Of a stretch of 64,000 nt of DNA, positions 14,801 through 29,164 are shown one piece after another. Source of the DNA: Fasciola hepatica (taxonomy: Eukaryota; Platyhelminthes; Trematoda; Plagiorchiida; Fasciolidae); assembly GCA_948099385.1 (NCBI GenBank), contig CANUEZ040000191.1, forward strand, positions 8,928,001 through 8,992,000. Direction: 5' to 3'. Both the position numbers and the translations under genes were made by a program. The notes beneath the pieces are model-generated. The model was not told the DNA's origin, made no database searches, and was given only the letters and a program-made list of their open reading frames with translations. Each line of letters starts with the position of its first letter. The stretch's first letter is position 1.

Positions 14801-15390
14801 ATTTGAATGGTAACAACCAGCTTCGCGCACACCGATCGACTCCTATGATGGATGACTTCTCTGTAGGGGCCTAAGTACAACCAACGCTTTCCCAAATGTT
14901 AAACCTAAACAGCTTCTCTACTATGCATGCAATTGATTAGAAGTAGGAGATTAGATTAGATTAGATTAGATTAGATTAGATTTGTATAACATGATTTATT
15001 ATATGGCTGGAATGATCAACTGAGCATTGAAATCCGTGGAAGCACCCACTGTACAGCTGTTTCATCCTTGTTCGGACTCGACTCATCAGCAGTGCACATC
15101 GACCGAGCAACCACGGGGATTCCAACAACCGCTGGACCATTGTGAATCGAACAACTTAACAACACAAGGCTATCCGGGATGGCTATCAACGCTTTGTTCA
15201 ACATCTACACTACATGATATAGCACCGTTCCCAAAATGGCTTCAAATTTGAATGGTAACAACCAGCTTCGCGCACACCGATCGACTCCTATGATGGATGA
15301 CTTCTCTGTAGGGGCCTAAGTACAACCAACACATTCCGAAATGATAAACCTACACAGCTTCCTTACTATGCATGCAATTGTTTAGTGGTA
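11867..15390 (+). repeat. Tandem duplication of a four-unit block (1761 + 1763 bp)
   Basis: Block 11867-13627 repeats as 13628-15390. Unit by unit, 11942/13713 share CCATAGGGACTCCAGCAACC and the tail CTAGTAAAGAAACTCAC; 12383/14151 share GTCAATCG and CTTGAAAATGACC or CCTGAAAATGACC; 12823/14591 share GAACTCC, TATAATTGATC and CTCAAAAA; 13273/15036 share CCGTGGAAGC and ATTTATTATATGGCTGG. This is a clear higher-order repeat of two copies. Confidence 0.85.
13221..13254 (+). repeat. Alternate link segment replacing TGATCATGCAGCTTGAAC
   Basis: Here the usual TATGATTGATCATGCAGC link is replaced by a segment ending TATGGCTGGAATGATC. The same replacement precedes anchors 10615, 11942, 13713 and 15036. 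All five lie between 10.5 and 15.1 kb, so it is a local patch spread by block duplication. Confidence 0.8.
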
Positions 15391-18036
15391 GGAGATTAGA
15401 TTAGATTAGATTAGAATAGATGTGTATAATATGATTGATCATGCAGCTTGAACGCTCAACTGAGCATTGAAATCCATGGAAGCACTCACTGTACAGCTGT
15501 TTCATCCTTGTTCGGACTCGACTCATCAGCAGTGCACATCGACCGAGCAACCACGGGGACTCCAACAACCGCTGAACCATTGTGAATTGAACAATTTAAC
15601 AACACAAGGCTATCCGGGATGGGTATCAACGCTTTGTTCAATATCTACACTACATGATATAGCACCCTTCCCAAACTGGATCCAAATTTGAATGGTAACA
15701 ACCAGCTTCGCGCACACCGATCGACTCCTATGATAGATGACTTCTCTGTAGGGGCCTAAGTACAACCAACTCATTCCCAAGTAAAGAAACTCACACAGCT
15801 TCCTTACTACACAAGCAATTGATTAGTAGTAGGAGATTAGATAGGATTAGAATAGATTTGTATAATATGATTGATCATGCAGCTTGAACGCTCAACTGAG
15901 CATTGAAATCCATGGAAGCACTCACTGTACAGCTGTTTCATCCTTGTTCGCACTCGACTCATCAGCAGTGCACATCGACCGAGCAACCACGGGGACTCCA
16001 ACAACCGCTGGACCAGTGTGAATCAAACAACTCAACAACACAAGGCTATCCCGGATGTCTATCAACGCTTTGTTCAACATCTACACTACATGGTATAGCA
16101 CCGTTCCCAAACTGGCTTCAAATTTGAATGGTAACAACCAGCTTCGCGCACACCGATCGACTCCTATGATGGATGACTTCTCTGTAGGGGCCTAAGTACA
16201 ACCAACGCATTCCCAAATGATAATCCTACACAGCTTCCTTACTATGCATGCAATTGAATAGTAGTAGGAGATTAGATTAGATTAGATTAGAATAGATTTG
16301 TATAATATGATTGATCATGCAGCTTGAACGCTCAACTGAGCATTGAAATCCATGGAAGCACTCACTGTACAGCTGTTTCATCCTTGTTCGCACTCGACTC
16401 ATCAGCAGTGCACATCGACCGAGCAACCACGGGGACTCCAACAACCGCTGGACCAGTGTGAATCAAACAACTCAACAACACAAGGCTATCCCGGATGTCT
16501 ATCAACGCTTTGTTCAACATCTACACTACATGGTATAGCACCGTTCCCAAACTGGCTTCTAATTTGAATGGTAACAACCAGCTTCGCGCACACCGATCGA
16601 CTCCTATGATGGATGACTTCTCTGTAGGGGCCTAAGTACAACCAATGCATTCCCAAACGATAAACCTACACAGCTTCCTTACTATGCATGCAATTGATTA
16701 GTAGTAGGAGATAAGATTTGATTAGATTAGATTAGAATAGATTTGTATAATATGATTGATCATGCAGCTTGAACGCTCAACTGAGCATTGAAATCCATGG
16801 AAGCACTCACTGAACAGCTGTTTCATCCTTGTTCGGACTCGACTCATCAGCAGTGCACATCGACCGAGCAACCACGGGGACTCCAACAACCGGTGAACCA
16901 TTGTGAATCGAACAACTTAACAACACAAGGCTATCCGGGATCGCTATCAACGCTTTGTTCAATATCTACACTACATGATATAGCACACTTCCGAATCTGG
17001 ATTCAAATTTGAATGGTAACAACCAGCTTCGCGCACACCGATCGACTCCTATGATAGATGAATTCTCTGTAGGGGCCTCAGTACAACCCACGCATTCCCA
17101 AATGAAAAACTCACACAGCTTCCTTACTATGCATGCAGTTGATTAGTAGTAGGAGATTAGATTAGATTAGATTAGATTAGAATAAATTTGTATAATATGA
17201 TTGATCATGCAGCTTGAACGCTCAACTGAGCATTGAAATCCATGGAAGCACTCACTGTACAGCTGTTTCATCCTTGTTCGGACTCGACTCATCAGCAGTG
17301 CACATCGACCGAGCAACCACGGGGACTCCAACAACCGGTGAACCATTGTGAATTGAACAACCTAACGACACAAGGCTATCCTGGATGGCTATCAACTCTT
17401 TGTTCAATATCTACACTACATGATATAGAACCCTTCCCAAACTGGCTTCAAATTTCAATGGTAACAACCAGCTTCGCGCACACCGATCGACTCCTATGAT
17501 GGATGACTTCTCTGTAGGTGCCTAAGTACAACCAACGCATTCCCAAATGATAATCCTACACAGCTTCCTTACTATGCATGCAATTTATTAGTAGTAGGAG
17601 ATTAGATTAGATTAGATTAGAATAGATTTGTATAATATGATTGATCATGCAGCTTGAACGCTCAACTGAGCATTGAAATCCATGGAAGCACTCACTGTAC
17701 AGCTGTTTCATCCTTGTTCGCACTCCACTCTTCAGCAGTGCACATCGACCGAGCAACCACGGGGACTCAAACAACCGCTGGACCAGTGTGAATCAAACAA
17801 CTCAACAACACAAGGCTATCCGGGATGGCTATCAACGCTTTGTTCAATAGCTACATTACATGATATAGCACCGTTCCTAAACTGGTTTCAAATTTGAATG
17901 GTAACAACCAGCTTCGCGCACACCGATGGACTCCTATGAAGGATGACTTCTCCGTAGGGGCCTAATTACAACCAACGCATTCCCAAATGATAAACCTACA
18001 CAGCTTCCTTACTATGCATGCAATTGATTAGAAGTA
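15391..18036 (+). repeat. Mixed units with one near-identical adjacent pair
   Basis: Anchors 15912 and 16352 (440 bp apart) are nearly identical over rare variants: CGCTGGACCAGTGTGAATCAAAC, CCCGGATGTCTATC and CATGGTATAGCACCG. This unit type returns at 18567 and 19897. Anchor 17682 carries CACTCCACTCTTCAG, which alters ribozyme loop II. Confidence 0.75.
16808..16855 (-). ncRNA. Hammerhead-like ribozyme with GUU cleavage triplet
   Basis: The + strand has CTGAACAG in place of CTGTACAG, so nucleotide 17 becomes U and the triplet GUU. This still obeys the NUH rule. Stem I, stem III and both core boxes are unchanged. The same change is seen at anchors 23022 and 25258. Confidence 0.65.
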
Positions 18037-20696
18037 GGAGATTAGATTAGATTAGATTAGAATAGATTTGTATAATATGATTGATCATGCAGCTTGAACG
18101 CTCAACTGAGCATTGAAATCCATGGAAGCACTCACTGTACAGCTGTTTCATCCTTGTTCGGACTCGACTCATCAGCAGTGCACATCGACCGAGCAACCAC
18201 GGGGACTCCAACAACCGTTGAACCATGGTGTATCGAAAAGCCTAACGACACAATGCTATCCGGGATGGCTATCAACGCTTTGTTCAATATGTACACTACA
18301 TGATATAGCACCCTTCCCAAACTGGCTTCAAATTTGAATGGTAACAACTAGCTTCGCGCACACCGATCGACTCCTATGATGGATGACTTCTCTGTAGGGG
18401 CCTAAGTACAACCAACGCATTCCCAAATGATAAACCAACACAGCTTCCTTACTATTCATGCAATTGTTCAGAAGTAGGAGATTAGATTAGATTAGATTAG
18501 ATTAAAATAGATTTGTATAATATGATTGATCATGCAGCTTGAACGCTCAACTGAGCATTGAAATCCATGGAAGCACTCACTGTACAGCTGTTTCATCCTT
18601 GTTCGGACTCGACTCATCAGCAGTGCACATCGACCGAGCAACCACGGGGACTCCAACAACCGCTGGACCAGTGTGAATCAAACAACTCAACAACACAAGG
18701 CTATCCCGGATGTCTATCAACGCTTTGTTCAACATCTACACTACATGGTATAGCACCCTTCCCAAACTGGCTTCTAATTTCAATGGTAACAACCAGCTTC
18801 GCGCACACCGATCGACTCCTATGATGGATGACTTCTCTGTAGGGGCCTAAGTACAACCAATGCATTCCCAAACGATAAACCTACACAGCTTCCTTACTAT
18901 CCATGCAATTGATTAGTAGTAGGAGATTAGATTAGATTAGATTAGAATAGATTTGTATAATATGATTGATCATGCAGCTTGAACGCTCAACTGAGCATTG
19001 AAATCCATGGAAGCACTCACTGTACAGCTGTTTCATCCTTGTTCGGACTCGACTCATCAGCAGTGCACATCGACCGAGCAACCACGGGGACTCCAACAAC
19101 CGCTAAACCATGGTGAATCGAAAAACCTAACGACACAAGGCTATCCGGGATGGCTATCAACGCTTTGTTCAATAGATACATTACATGATATAGCACCGTT
19201 CCCAAACTGGCTTCAAATTTCAATGGTAACGACCAGCTTCGCGCACACCGATGGACTCCTATGAAGGATGACTTCTCTGTAGGGGCCTAAGTACAACCAA
19301 CGCATTCCCAAATGATAAACCTACACAGCTTCCTTACTATGCATGCAATTGATTAGTAGTAGGAGATTAGATTAGATTAGATTAGATTAGAATAGATTTG
19401 TATAATATGATTGATCATGCAGCTTGAACGCTCAACTGAGCATTGAAATCCATGGAAGCACTCACTGTACAGCTGTTTCATCCTTGTTCGGACTCGACTC
19501 ATCAGCAGTGCACATCGACCGAGCAACCACGGGGACTCCAACAACCGTTGAACCATGGTGTATCGAAAAGCCTAACGACACAATGCTATCCGGGATGGCT
19601 ATCAACGCTTTGTTCAATATGTACACTACATGATATAGCACCCTTCCCAAACTGGCTTCAAATTTGAATGGTAACAACTAGCTTCGCGCACACCGATCGA
19701 CTCCTATGATGGATGACTTCTCTGTAGGGGCCTAAGTACAACCAACGCATTCCCAAATGATAAACCTACACAGCTTCCTTACTATTCATGCAATTGTTCA
19801 GAAGTAGGAGATTAGATTAGATTAGATTAGATTAAAATAGATTTGTATAATATGATTGATCATGCAGCTTGAACGCTCAACTGAGCATTGAAATCCATGG
19901 AAGCACTCACTGTACAGCTGTTTCATCCTTGTTCGGACTCGACTCATCAGCAGTGCACATCGACCGAGCAACCACGGGGACTCCAACAACCGCTGGACCA
20001 GTGTGAATCAAACAACTCAACAACACAAGGCTATCCCGGATGTCTATCAACGCTTTGTTCAACATCTACACTACATGGTATAGCACCCTTCCCAAACTGG
20101 CTTCTAATTTCAATGGTAACAACCAGCTTCGCGCACACCGATCGACTCCTATGATGGATGACTTCTCTGTAGGGGCCTAAGTACAACCAATGCATTCCCA
20201 AACGATAAACCTACACAGCTTCCTTACTATGCATGCAATTGATTAGTAGTAGGAGATAAGATTAGATTAGATTAGATTAGAATAGATTTGTATAATATGA
20301 TTGATCATGCAGCTTGAACGCTCAACTGAGCATTGAAATCCATGGAAGCACTCACTGTACAGCTGTTTCATCCTTGTTCGGACTCGACTCATCAGCAGTG
20401 CACATCGACCGAGCAACCACGGGGACTCCAACAACCGCTAAACCATGGTGAATCGAAAAACCTAACGACACAAGGCTATCCGGGATGGCTATCAACGCTT
20501 TGTTCAATAGCTACATTACATGATATAGCACCGTTCCCAAACTGGCTTCAAATTTCAATGGTAACGACCAGCTTCGCGCACACCGATGGACTCCTATGAA
20601 GGATGACATCTCTGTAGGGGCCTAAGTACAACCAACGCATTCCCAAATGATAAACCTACACAGCTTCCTTACTATGCATGCAATTGATTAGTAGTA
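18037..20696 (+). repeat. Tandem duplication of a three-unit block (1325 + 1335 bp)
   Basis: Block 18037-19361 repeats as 19362-20696. Pairs are 18122/19452 (ACAATGCTATCC, CAATATGTACAC, AACAACTAGC), 18567/19897 (GGACCAGTGTGAATCAAAC, TGGCTTCTAATTTCAATGG) and 19007/20342 (CGCTAAACCATGGTG, GTAACGACCAGC). The few differences include CCAACACAG against CCTACACAG and one or two TTAGA units. This is among the youngest-looking duplications in the window. Confidence 0.88.
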
Positions 20697-22481
20697 GGAG
20701 ATTAGATTAGATTAGATTAGATTAGAATAGATTTGTATAATATGATTGATCATGCAGCTTGAACGCTCAACTGAGCATTGAAATCCATGGAAGCACTCAC
20801 TGTACAGCTGTTTCATCCTTGTTCGGACTCGACTCATCAGCAGTGCACATCGACCGCGCAACCACGGGGACTCCAACAACCGCTGAACCATTGTGAATCG
20901 AACAACTTAACAACACAAGGCTATCCGGGATGGCTATCAACGCTTTGTTCAATATCTACACTGAATGATATAGCACCCTTCCCAAACTGGCTTCAAATTT
21001 GAATGGTAACAACCAGCTTCGCGCACACCGATCGACTCCTATGATGGATGACTTCTCTGTAGGGGCCTAAGTACAACCAACGCATTCCCAAATGATAAAC
21101 CTACACAGCTTCCTTACTATGCATGCAATTGATTAGAAGTAGGAGATTAGATTAGATTAGATTAGATTAGATTAGATTAGAATAGATTTGTATAATATGA
21201 TTGATCATGCAGCTTGAACGCTCAACTGAGCATTGAAATCCATGGAAGCACTCACTGTACAGCTGTTTCATCCTTGTTCGGACTCGACTCATCAGCAGTG
21301 CACATCGACCGAGCAACCACGGGGACTCCAACAACCGCTAAACCATGGTGAATCGAAAAACCTAACGACACAAGGCTATCCGGGATGGCTATCAACGCTT
21401 TGTTCAATAGCTACATTACATGATATAGCACCGTTCCTAAACTGGTTTCAAATTTGAATGGTAACGACCAGCTTCGCGCACACCGATGGACTCCTATGAA
21501 GGATGACTTCTCTGTAGGGGCCTAAGTACAACCAACGCATTCCCAAATGATAAACCTACACAGCTTCCTCACTATGCATGCAATTGATTAGTAGTAGGAG
21601 ATTAGATTAGATTAGATTAGAATAGATTTGTATAATATGATTGATCATGCAGCTTGAACGCTCAACTGAGCATTGAAATCCATGGAAGCACTCACTGTAC
21701 AGCTGTTTGATCCTTGTTCGGACTCGACTCATCAGCAGTGCACATCGACCGAGCAACCACGGGGACTCCAACAACCGCTAAACCATGGTGAATCGAAAAA
21801 CCTAACGACACAAGGCTATCCGGGATGGCTATCAACGCTTCGTTCAATAGCTACATTACATGATATAGCGCTGTTCCTAAACTGGTTTCAAATTTGAATG
21901 GTAACGACCAGCTTCGCGCACACCGATGGACTCCTATGAAGGATGACTTCTCTGTAGGGGCCTAAGTACAACCAACGCATTCCCAAATGATAAACCTACA
22001 CAGCTTCCTTACTATGCATGCAATTGATTAGTAGTAGGAGATTAGATTAGATTAGATTAGATTAGAATAGATTTGTATAATATGATTGATCATGCAGCTT
22101 GAACGCTCAACTGAGCATTGAAATCCATGGAAGCACTCACTGTACAGCTGTTTCATCCTTGTTCGGACTCGACTCATCAGCAGTGCACATCGACCGCGCA
22201 ACCACGGGGACTCCAACAACCGCTGAACCATTGTCAATCGAACAACTTAACAACACAAGGCTATCCGGGATGGCTATCAACGCTTTGTTCAATATCTACA
22301 CTGAATGATATAGCACCCTTCCCAAACTGGCTTCAAATTTGAATAGTAACAACCAGCTTCGCGCACACCGATCGACTCCTATGATGGATGACTTCTCTGT
22401 AGGGGCCTAAGTACAACCAACGCATTCCCAAATGATAAACCTACACAGCTTCCTTACTATGCATGCAATTGATTAGAAGTA
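20697..22481 (+). repeat. Interleaved CGCGCAACC and CTACATTAC unit families
   Basis: Anchors 21242 and 21682 are near copies 440 bp apart (TAAACCATGGTG, CTACATTACATGAT, CTAAACTGGTTTC). Anchors 20787 and 22127 share GACCGCGCAACC and ACTGAATGAT at a 1340-bp offset. The seven-unit TTAGA tract at 21146-21180 lies between them. Confidence 0.75.
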
Positions 22482-24281
22482 GGAGATTAGATTAGATTAG
22501 ATTATATTAGATTAGAATAGATTTGTATAATATGATTGATCATGCAGCTTGAACGCTCAACTGAGCATTGAAATCCATGGAAGCACTCACTGTACAGCTG
22601 TTTCATCCTTGTTCGGACTCGACTCATCAGCAGTGCACATCGACCGAGCAACCACGGGGACTCCAACAACCGTTGAACCATGGTGTATCGAAAAGCCTAA
22701 CGACACAAGGCTATCCGGGATGGCTATCAACGCTTTGTTCAATATCTACACTGAATGATATAGCACCGTTCCCAAACTGGCTTCAAATTTGAATAGTAAC
22801 AACCAGCTTCGCGCACACCGATCGACTCCTATGATGGATGACTTCTCTATAGGTGCCTCAGTACAACCAACGCATTCCCAAATGATAAACCTACACAGCT
22901 TCCTTACTATGCATGCAATTGATTAGTAGTAGGAGATAAGATAATATTAGATTAGATTAGAATAGATTTGTATAATATGATTGATCATGCAGCTTGAACG
23001 CTCAACTGAGCATTGAAATCCATGGAAGCACTCACTGAACAGCTGTTTCATCCTTGTTCGGACTCGACTCATCAGCAGTGCACATCGACCGAGCAACCAC
23101 GGGGACTCCAACAACCGCTGAACCATTGTGAATCGAACAACTTAACAACACAAGGCTATCCGGGATGGCTATCAACGCTTTGTTCAACATCTACACTACA
23201 TGATATAGCATCCTGTCCAAACTGGCTTCAAATTTGAATGGTAACAACCAGCTTCGCGCACACCGATCGACTCCTATGATGGATGACTTCTCTTTTGGGG
23301 CCTAAGTACAACCAACGCATTCCCAAATGATAAACCGACACAGCTTCCTTACTATGCATGCAATTGATTAGAAGTAGGAGATTAGATTAGATTAGATTAG
23401 ATTAGATTAGATTAGAATAGATTTGTATAATATTATTGATCATGCAGCTTGAACGCTCAACTGAGCATTGAAATCCATGGAAGCACTCACTGTACAGCTG
23501 TTTCATCCTTGTTCGGACTCGACTCATCAGCAGTGCACATCGACCGAGCAACCACGGGGACTCCAAAAACCGATGAACCATGGTGTATCGAAAAGCCTAA
23601 CGACACAAGGCTATCCGGGATGGCTATCAACGCTTTGTTCAATATCTACACTGAATGATATAGCACCCTTCCCAAACTGGCTTCAAATTTGAATAGTAAC
23701 AACCAGCTTCGCGCACACCGATCGACTCCTATGATGGATGACTTCTCTATAGGTGCCTAAGTACAACCAACGCATTCCCAAATGATAAACCTTCACAGCT
23801 TCCTTACTATGCATGCAATTGATTAGTAGTCGGAGATTAGATTAGATTAGATTAGATTAGAATAGAATAGATTTGTATAATATGATTGATCATGCAGCTT
23901 GAACGCTCAACTGAGCATTGGAATCCATGGAAGCACTCACTGTACAGCTGTTTCATCCTTGTTCGGACTCGACTCATCAGCAGTGCACATCGACCGAGCA
24001 ACCACGGGGACTCCAACAACCGCTGAACCATTGTGAATCGAACAACTTAACAACACAAGGCTATCCGGGATGGCTATCAACGCTTTGTTCAACATCTACA
24101 CTACATGATATAGCATCCTGTCCAAACTGGCTTCAAATTTGAATGGTAACAACCAGCTTCGCGCACACCGATCGACTCCTATGATGTATGACTTCTCTGT
24201 AGGGGCCTAAGTACAACCAACGCATTCCCAAATAATAAACCTACACGGCTTCCTTACTATGCATGCAATTGATTAGTAGTA
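22482..24281 (+). repeat. Tandem duplication of a two-unit block (895 + 905 bp)
   Basis: Anchors 22577/23477 share CATGGTGTATCGAAAAGCC, CACTGAATGAT, TTTGAATAGTAAC and CTCTATAGGTGCC. Anchors 23022/23927 share AGCATCCTGTCCAAACTGG. The size difference comes largely from TTAGA tract length. Confidence 0.8.
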
Positions 24282-27200
24282 GGAGATTAAATTAGATTAG
24301 ATTAGATTAGAATAGATTTGTAATATGTGATAGATCATGCAGCTTGAACGCTCAACTGAGCATTGAAATCCATGGAAGCACTCACTGTACAGCTGTTTCA
24401 TCTTTGTTCGGACTCGACTCATCAGCAGTGCACATCGACCGAGCAACCACGGGGAATCCAACAACCGCTGGACCATTGTGAATCGAACAACTTAACAACA
24501 CAAGGCTATCCGGGATGGCTATCAACGCTATGTTCAACATCCTCACTACATCATATAGCACCCTTCCCAAACTGGCTTCAAATTTGAATGGTAACAACCA
24601 GCTTCGCGCACACCGATCGATTCCTATGATGGAAGACTTCTCTATTGAGGGCCTAAGTACAACCAACGCATTCCCAAATGATAAACCTACAGAGCTTCCT
24701 TACTATGCATGCAATTGATTAGTAGTAGGAGATAAGATTTGATTAGATTAGATTAGAATAGATTTGTATAATATGAGTGATCATGCAGCTTGAACGCTCA
24801 ACTGAGCATTGAAATCCATGGAAGCACTCACTGTACAGCTGTTTCATCCTTGTTCGGACTCGACTCATTAGCAGTGCACATCGACCGAGCAACCACGGGG
24901 ACTACAACAACCGCTGAACCATGGTGAATCGAACAACTTAACAACACAAGTCTATCCCGGATGGCTATCAACGCTTTGTTCAACATCTACACTACATGAT
25001 ATAGCACCGTTCCCAAACTGGCTTCAAATTTGAATGGTAACAACCAGCTTCGCGCACACCGATCGACTCCTATGATGGATGACTTCTCTGTAGGGGCCTA
25101 AGTACAACCAATGCATTCCCAAACGATAAACCTACACAGCTTCCTTACTATGCATGCAATTGATTAGTTGTAGGAGATTAGATTAGATTAGATTAGAATA
25201 GATTTGTATAATATGATTGATCATGCAGCTTGAACGCTCAACTGAGCATTGAAATCCATGGAAGCACTCACTGAACAGCTGTTTCATCCTTGTTCGGACT
25301 CGACTCATCAGCAGTGCACATCGACCGAGCAACCACGGGGAATCCAACAACCGGTGAACCATTGTGAATCGAAAAACTTAACGACACAAGGCTATCCGGG
25401 ATGGCTATCAACGCTTTGTTCACCATCTTTACTATATCATATATAGCACCCTTCCCAAACTGGCTTCAAATTTGAATGGTAACAACCAGCTTCGCGCACA
25501 CCGATCGACTCCTATGATAGATGAATCCAATGTAAGTGAATAAGTACAACCAACGCATTCCCAAATGAAAAACCTACACAGCTTCCTTACTATGCATGCA
25601 ATTGATTAGTAGTCGGAGATTAGATTAGATTAGATTAGATTAGAATAGATTTGTATAATATGATTGATCATGCAGCTTGAACGCTCAACTGAGCATTGAA
25701 ATCCATGGAAGCACTCACTGTACAGCTGTTTCATCCTTGTTCGGACTCGACTCATCAGCAGTGCACATCGACCGAGCAACCACGGGGACTCCAACAACCG
25801 CTGAACCATTGTGAATCGAAAAACTTAACAACACAAGGCTATCTGGGATGGCTATCAACGCTTTGTTCAACATCTACACTACATCATATAGCACCCTTCC
25901 CAAACTGGCTTCAAATTTGAATGGTAACAACCAGCTTCGCGCACACCGATCGACTCCTATGATGGATGACTTTTCTGTAGGGGCCTAAGTACAACCAATG
26001 CATTCCTAAATCATAATCCTACACAGCTTCCTTACTATGCATGCAATTGATTAGTAGTAGGAGATTAGATTAGATTAGATTAGAATAGATTTGTATAATA
26101 TGATTGATCATGCAGTTCGAACGCTCAACTGAGCAATGAAATCCATGGAAGCACTCACTGTACAGCTGTTTCATCCTTGTTCGGACTCGACTCATCAGCA
26201 GTGCACATCGACCGAGCAACCACGGGGACTACAACAACCGCTGAACCATGGTGAATCGAAGAACTTAACAACACAAGGCTATCCGGGATGGCTATCAACG
26301 CTTTGTTCAACATCTACACTGCATGATATAGCACCCTTCCCAAACTGGCTTCACGTTTGAATGGTAACAACCAGCTTCGCGCACACCGATCGACTCCTAT
26401 GATGGATGACTTCTCTGTAGGGGCCTAAGTACAACCAACCCATTACCAAATGATAAACCTATACAGCTTCCTTACTATGCATGCAATTGATTAGTAGTAG
26501 GAGATTAGATTAGATTAGATTAGAATAGATTTGTATAATATGATTGATCATGCAGCTTGAACGCTCAACTGAGCATTGAAATCCATGGAAGCACTCACTG
26601 TACAGCTGTTTCATCCTTGTTCGGACTCGACTCATTAGCAGTGCACATCGACCGAGCAACCACGGGGACTCCAACAACCGCTGAACCATGGTGAATCGAA
26701 CAACTTAACAACACAAGGCTATCCGGGTTGGCTATCAACGCTTTGTTCAACATCTACACTGCATGATATAGCACCCTTCCCAAACTGGCTTCAAATTTGA
26801 ATGGTAACAACCAGCTTCGCGCACACCGATCGACTCCTATGATGGATGACTTCTCTTTTGGGGCCTAAGTACAACCAACGCATTCCCAAATGATAAACCT
26901 ACACAGCTTCCTTACTATGCATGCAATTGATTAGAAGTAGGAGATTAGATTAGATTAGATTAGATTAGAATAGATTTGTATAATATGATTGATCATGCAG
27001 CTTGAACGCTCAACTGAGCATTGAAATCCATGGAAGCACTCACTGTACAGCTGTTTCATCCTTGTTCGGACTCGACTCATCAGCAGTGCACATCGACCGA
27101 GCAACCACGGGGACTCCAACAACCGTTGAACCATGGTGTATCGAAAAGCCTAACGACACAAGGCTATCCGGGATGGCTATCAACGCTTTGTTCAATATCT

Positions 27201-29164
27201 ACACTAAATGATATAGCACCGTTCCTAAATTGGTTTCAAATTTAATGGTTACAACCAGCTTCGCGCACACCGATCGACTCCTATGATGGATGACTTCTCT
27301 GTAGGGGCCTAAGTACAACCAACGCATTCCCAAATGATAAACCAACACAGCTTCCTTACTATGCATGCAATTGATTAGAAGTAGGAGATTAGATTAGATT
27401 AGATTAGATTAGAATAGATTTGTATAATATGATTGATCATGCAGCTTGAACGCTCAACTGAGCATTGAAATCCATGGAAGCACTCACTGTACAGCTGTTT
27501 CATCCTTGTTCGGACTCGACTCATCAGCAGTGCACATCGACCGAGCAACCACGGGGACTCCAACAACCGGTGAACCATGGTGAATCGAACAACTTAACGA
27601 CACAAGGCTATCCGGGATGTCTATCAACGCTTTGTTCACCATCTACACTAAATGATATAGCACCGTTCCCAAACTGGCTTCAAATTTGAATGGTAACAAC
27701 CAGCTTCGCGCACACCGATCGACTCCTATGATGGATGACTTCACTGTAGGGGCCTAAGTACAACCAACGCATTCCCAAACGATAAAACTACACGGCTTCC
27801 TTACTATGCATGCAATTGATTAGTAGTAGGAGATAAGATAAGATTAGATTAGATTAGAATAGATTTGTATAATATGATTGATCATGCAGCTTGAACGCTC
27901 AACTGAGCATTGAAATCCATGGAAGCACTCACTGTACAGCTGTTTCATCCTTGTTCGGACTCGACTCATTAGCAGTGCACATCGACCGAGCAACCACGGG
28001 GACTCCAACAACCGCTGAACCATTGTGAATCGAACAAGTTAACAACACAGGGCTATCCGGGATGGCTATCAACGCTTTGTTCAACATCTACACTACATGA
28101 GATAGCATCCTGTCCAAACTGGCTTCAAATTTGAATGGTAACAACCAGCTTCGCGCACACCGATCGACTCCTATGATGGATGATTTCTCTGTAGGGGCCT
28201 AAGTACAACCAACGCATTCCCAAATGAAAAAACTCACACAGCTTCCTTACTATGCATGCAATTGATTAGTAGTAGGAGATTAGATTAGATTAGATTAGAT
28301 TAGATTATAATAGATTTATAATATGTGATTGATCATGCAGCTTGAACGCTCAACTGAGCATTGAAATCCATGGAAGCACTCACTGTACAGCTGTTTCATC
28401 TTTGTTCGGACTCGACTCATCAGCAGTGCACATCGACCGAGCAACAACGGGGACTCCAGCAACCGGTGAACCATTGTGAATCGAACAACTTAACAACACA
28501 AGGCTATCCGGGTTGTCTATCAACGCTTTGTTCAACATCTACACTGCATGATATAGCACCCTTCCCAAACTGGCTTCAAATTTGAATGGTAACAACCAGC
28601 TTCGCGCACACCGATCGATTCCTATGATGGATGACTTCTCTGTAGGGGCCTTAGTACAACCAACGCATTCCCAAATGATAAACCTACACAGCTTCCTTAC
28701 TATGCATGCAATTGATTAGTTGTAGGAGATTAGATTAGATTAGATTATAATAGATTTGTATAATTTGATTGATCATGCAGTTTGAACGCTCAACTGAGCA
28801 ATGAAATCCATGGAAGCACTCACTGTACAGCTGTTTCATCCTTGTTCGGACTCGACTCATCAGCAGTGCACATCGAACGAGCAACCACGGGGACTCCAAC
28901 AACCAGTGAACCATTGTGAATCGAACAACTTAACAACACAAGGCTATCCGGGTTGTCTATCAACGCTTTGTTCAACATCTACACTACATGATATAGCACC
29001 ATTTCCAAACTGGCTTCAAATTTGAATGGTAACAACCAGCTTCGCGCACACCGATCGACTCATATGATGGATGACTTCTCTGTAGGGGCCTAAGTACAAC
29101 CAACGCATTCCCAAATGATAAACCTATACAGCTTCCTTACTATGCATGCAATTGATTAGTAGTA
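24282..29164 (+). repeat. Mosaic units, including four with core-damaged ribozymes nearby
   Basis: Eleven units with reshuffled variants. Anchors 24818, 26585 and 27919 have TCATTAGCAG, breaking the ribozyme core. Anchor 25258 is the first unit with the tail GATGAATCCAATGTAAGTG that marks the later 29-38 kb block. Anchors 28370 and 28810 share GGGTTGTCTATC. Anchor 27030 resembles 22577 at 4453 bp. No regular period above the monomer is evident. Confidence 0.65.
24829..24876 (-). ncRNA. Hammerhead-like ribozyme with core G5 lost (probably inactive)
   Basis: The + strand reads TCATTAG, so the core box becomes CUAAUGA. G5 is an invariant catalytic-core nucleotide in known hammerheads, so this copy should not cleave. 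The same lesion occurs at anchors 26585, 27919 and 33231, which suggests spread of one mutant unit. Confidence 0.65.
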
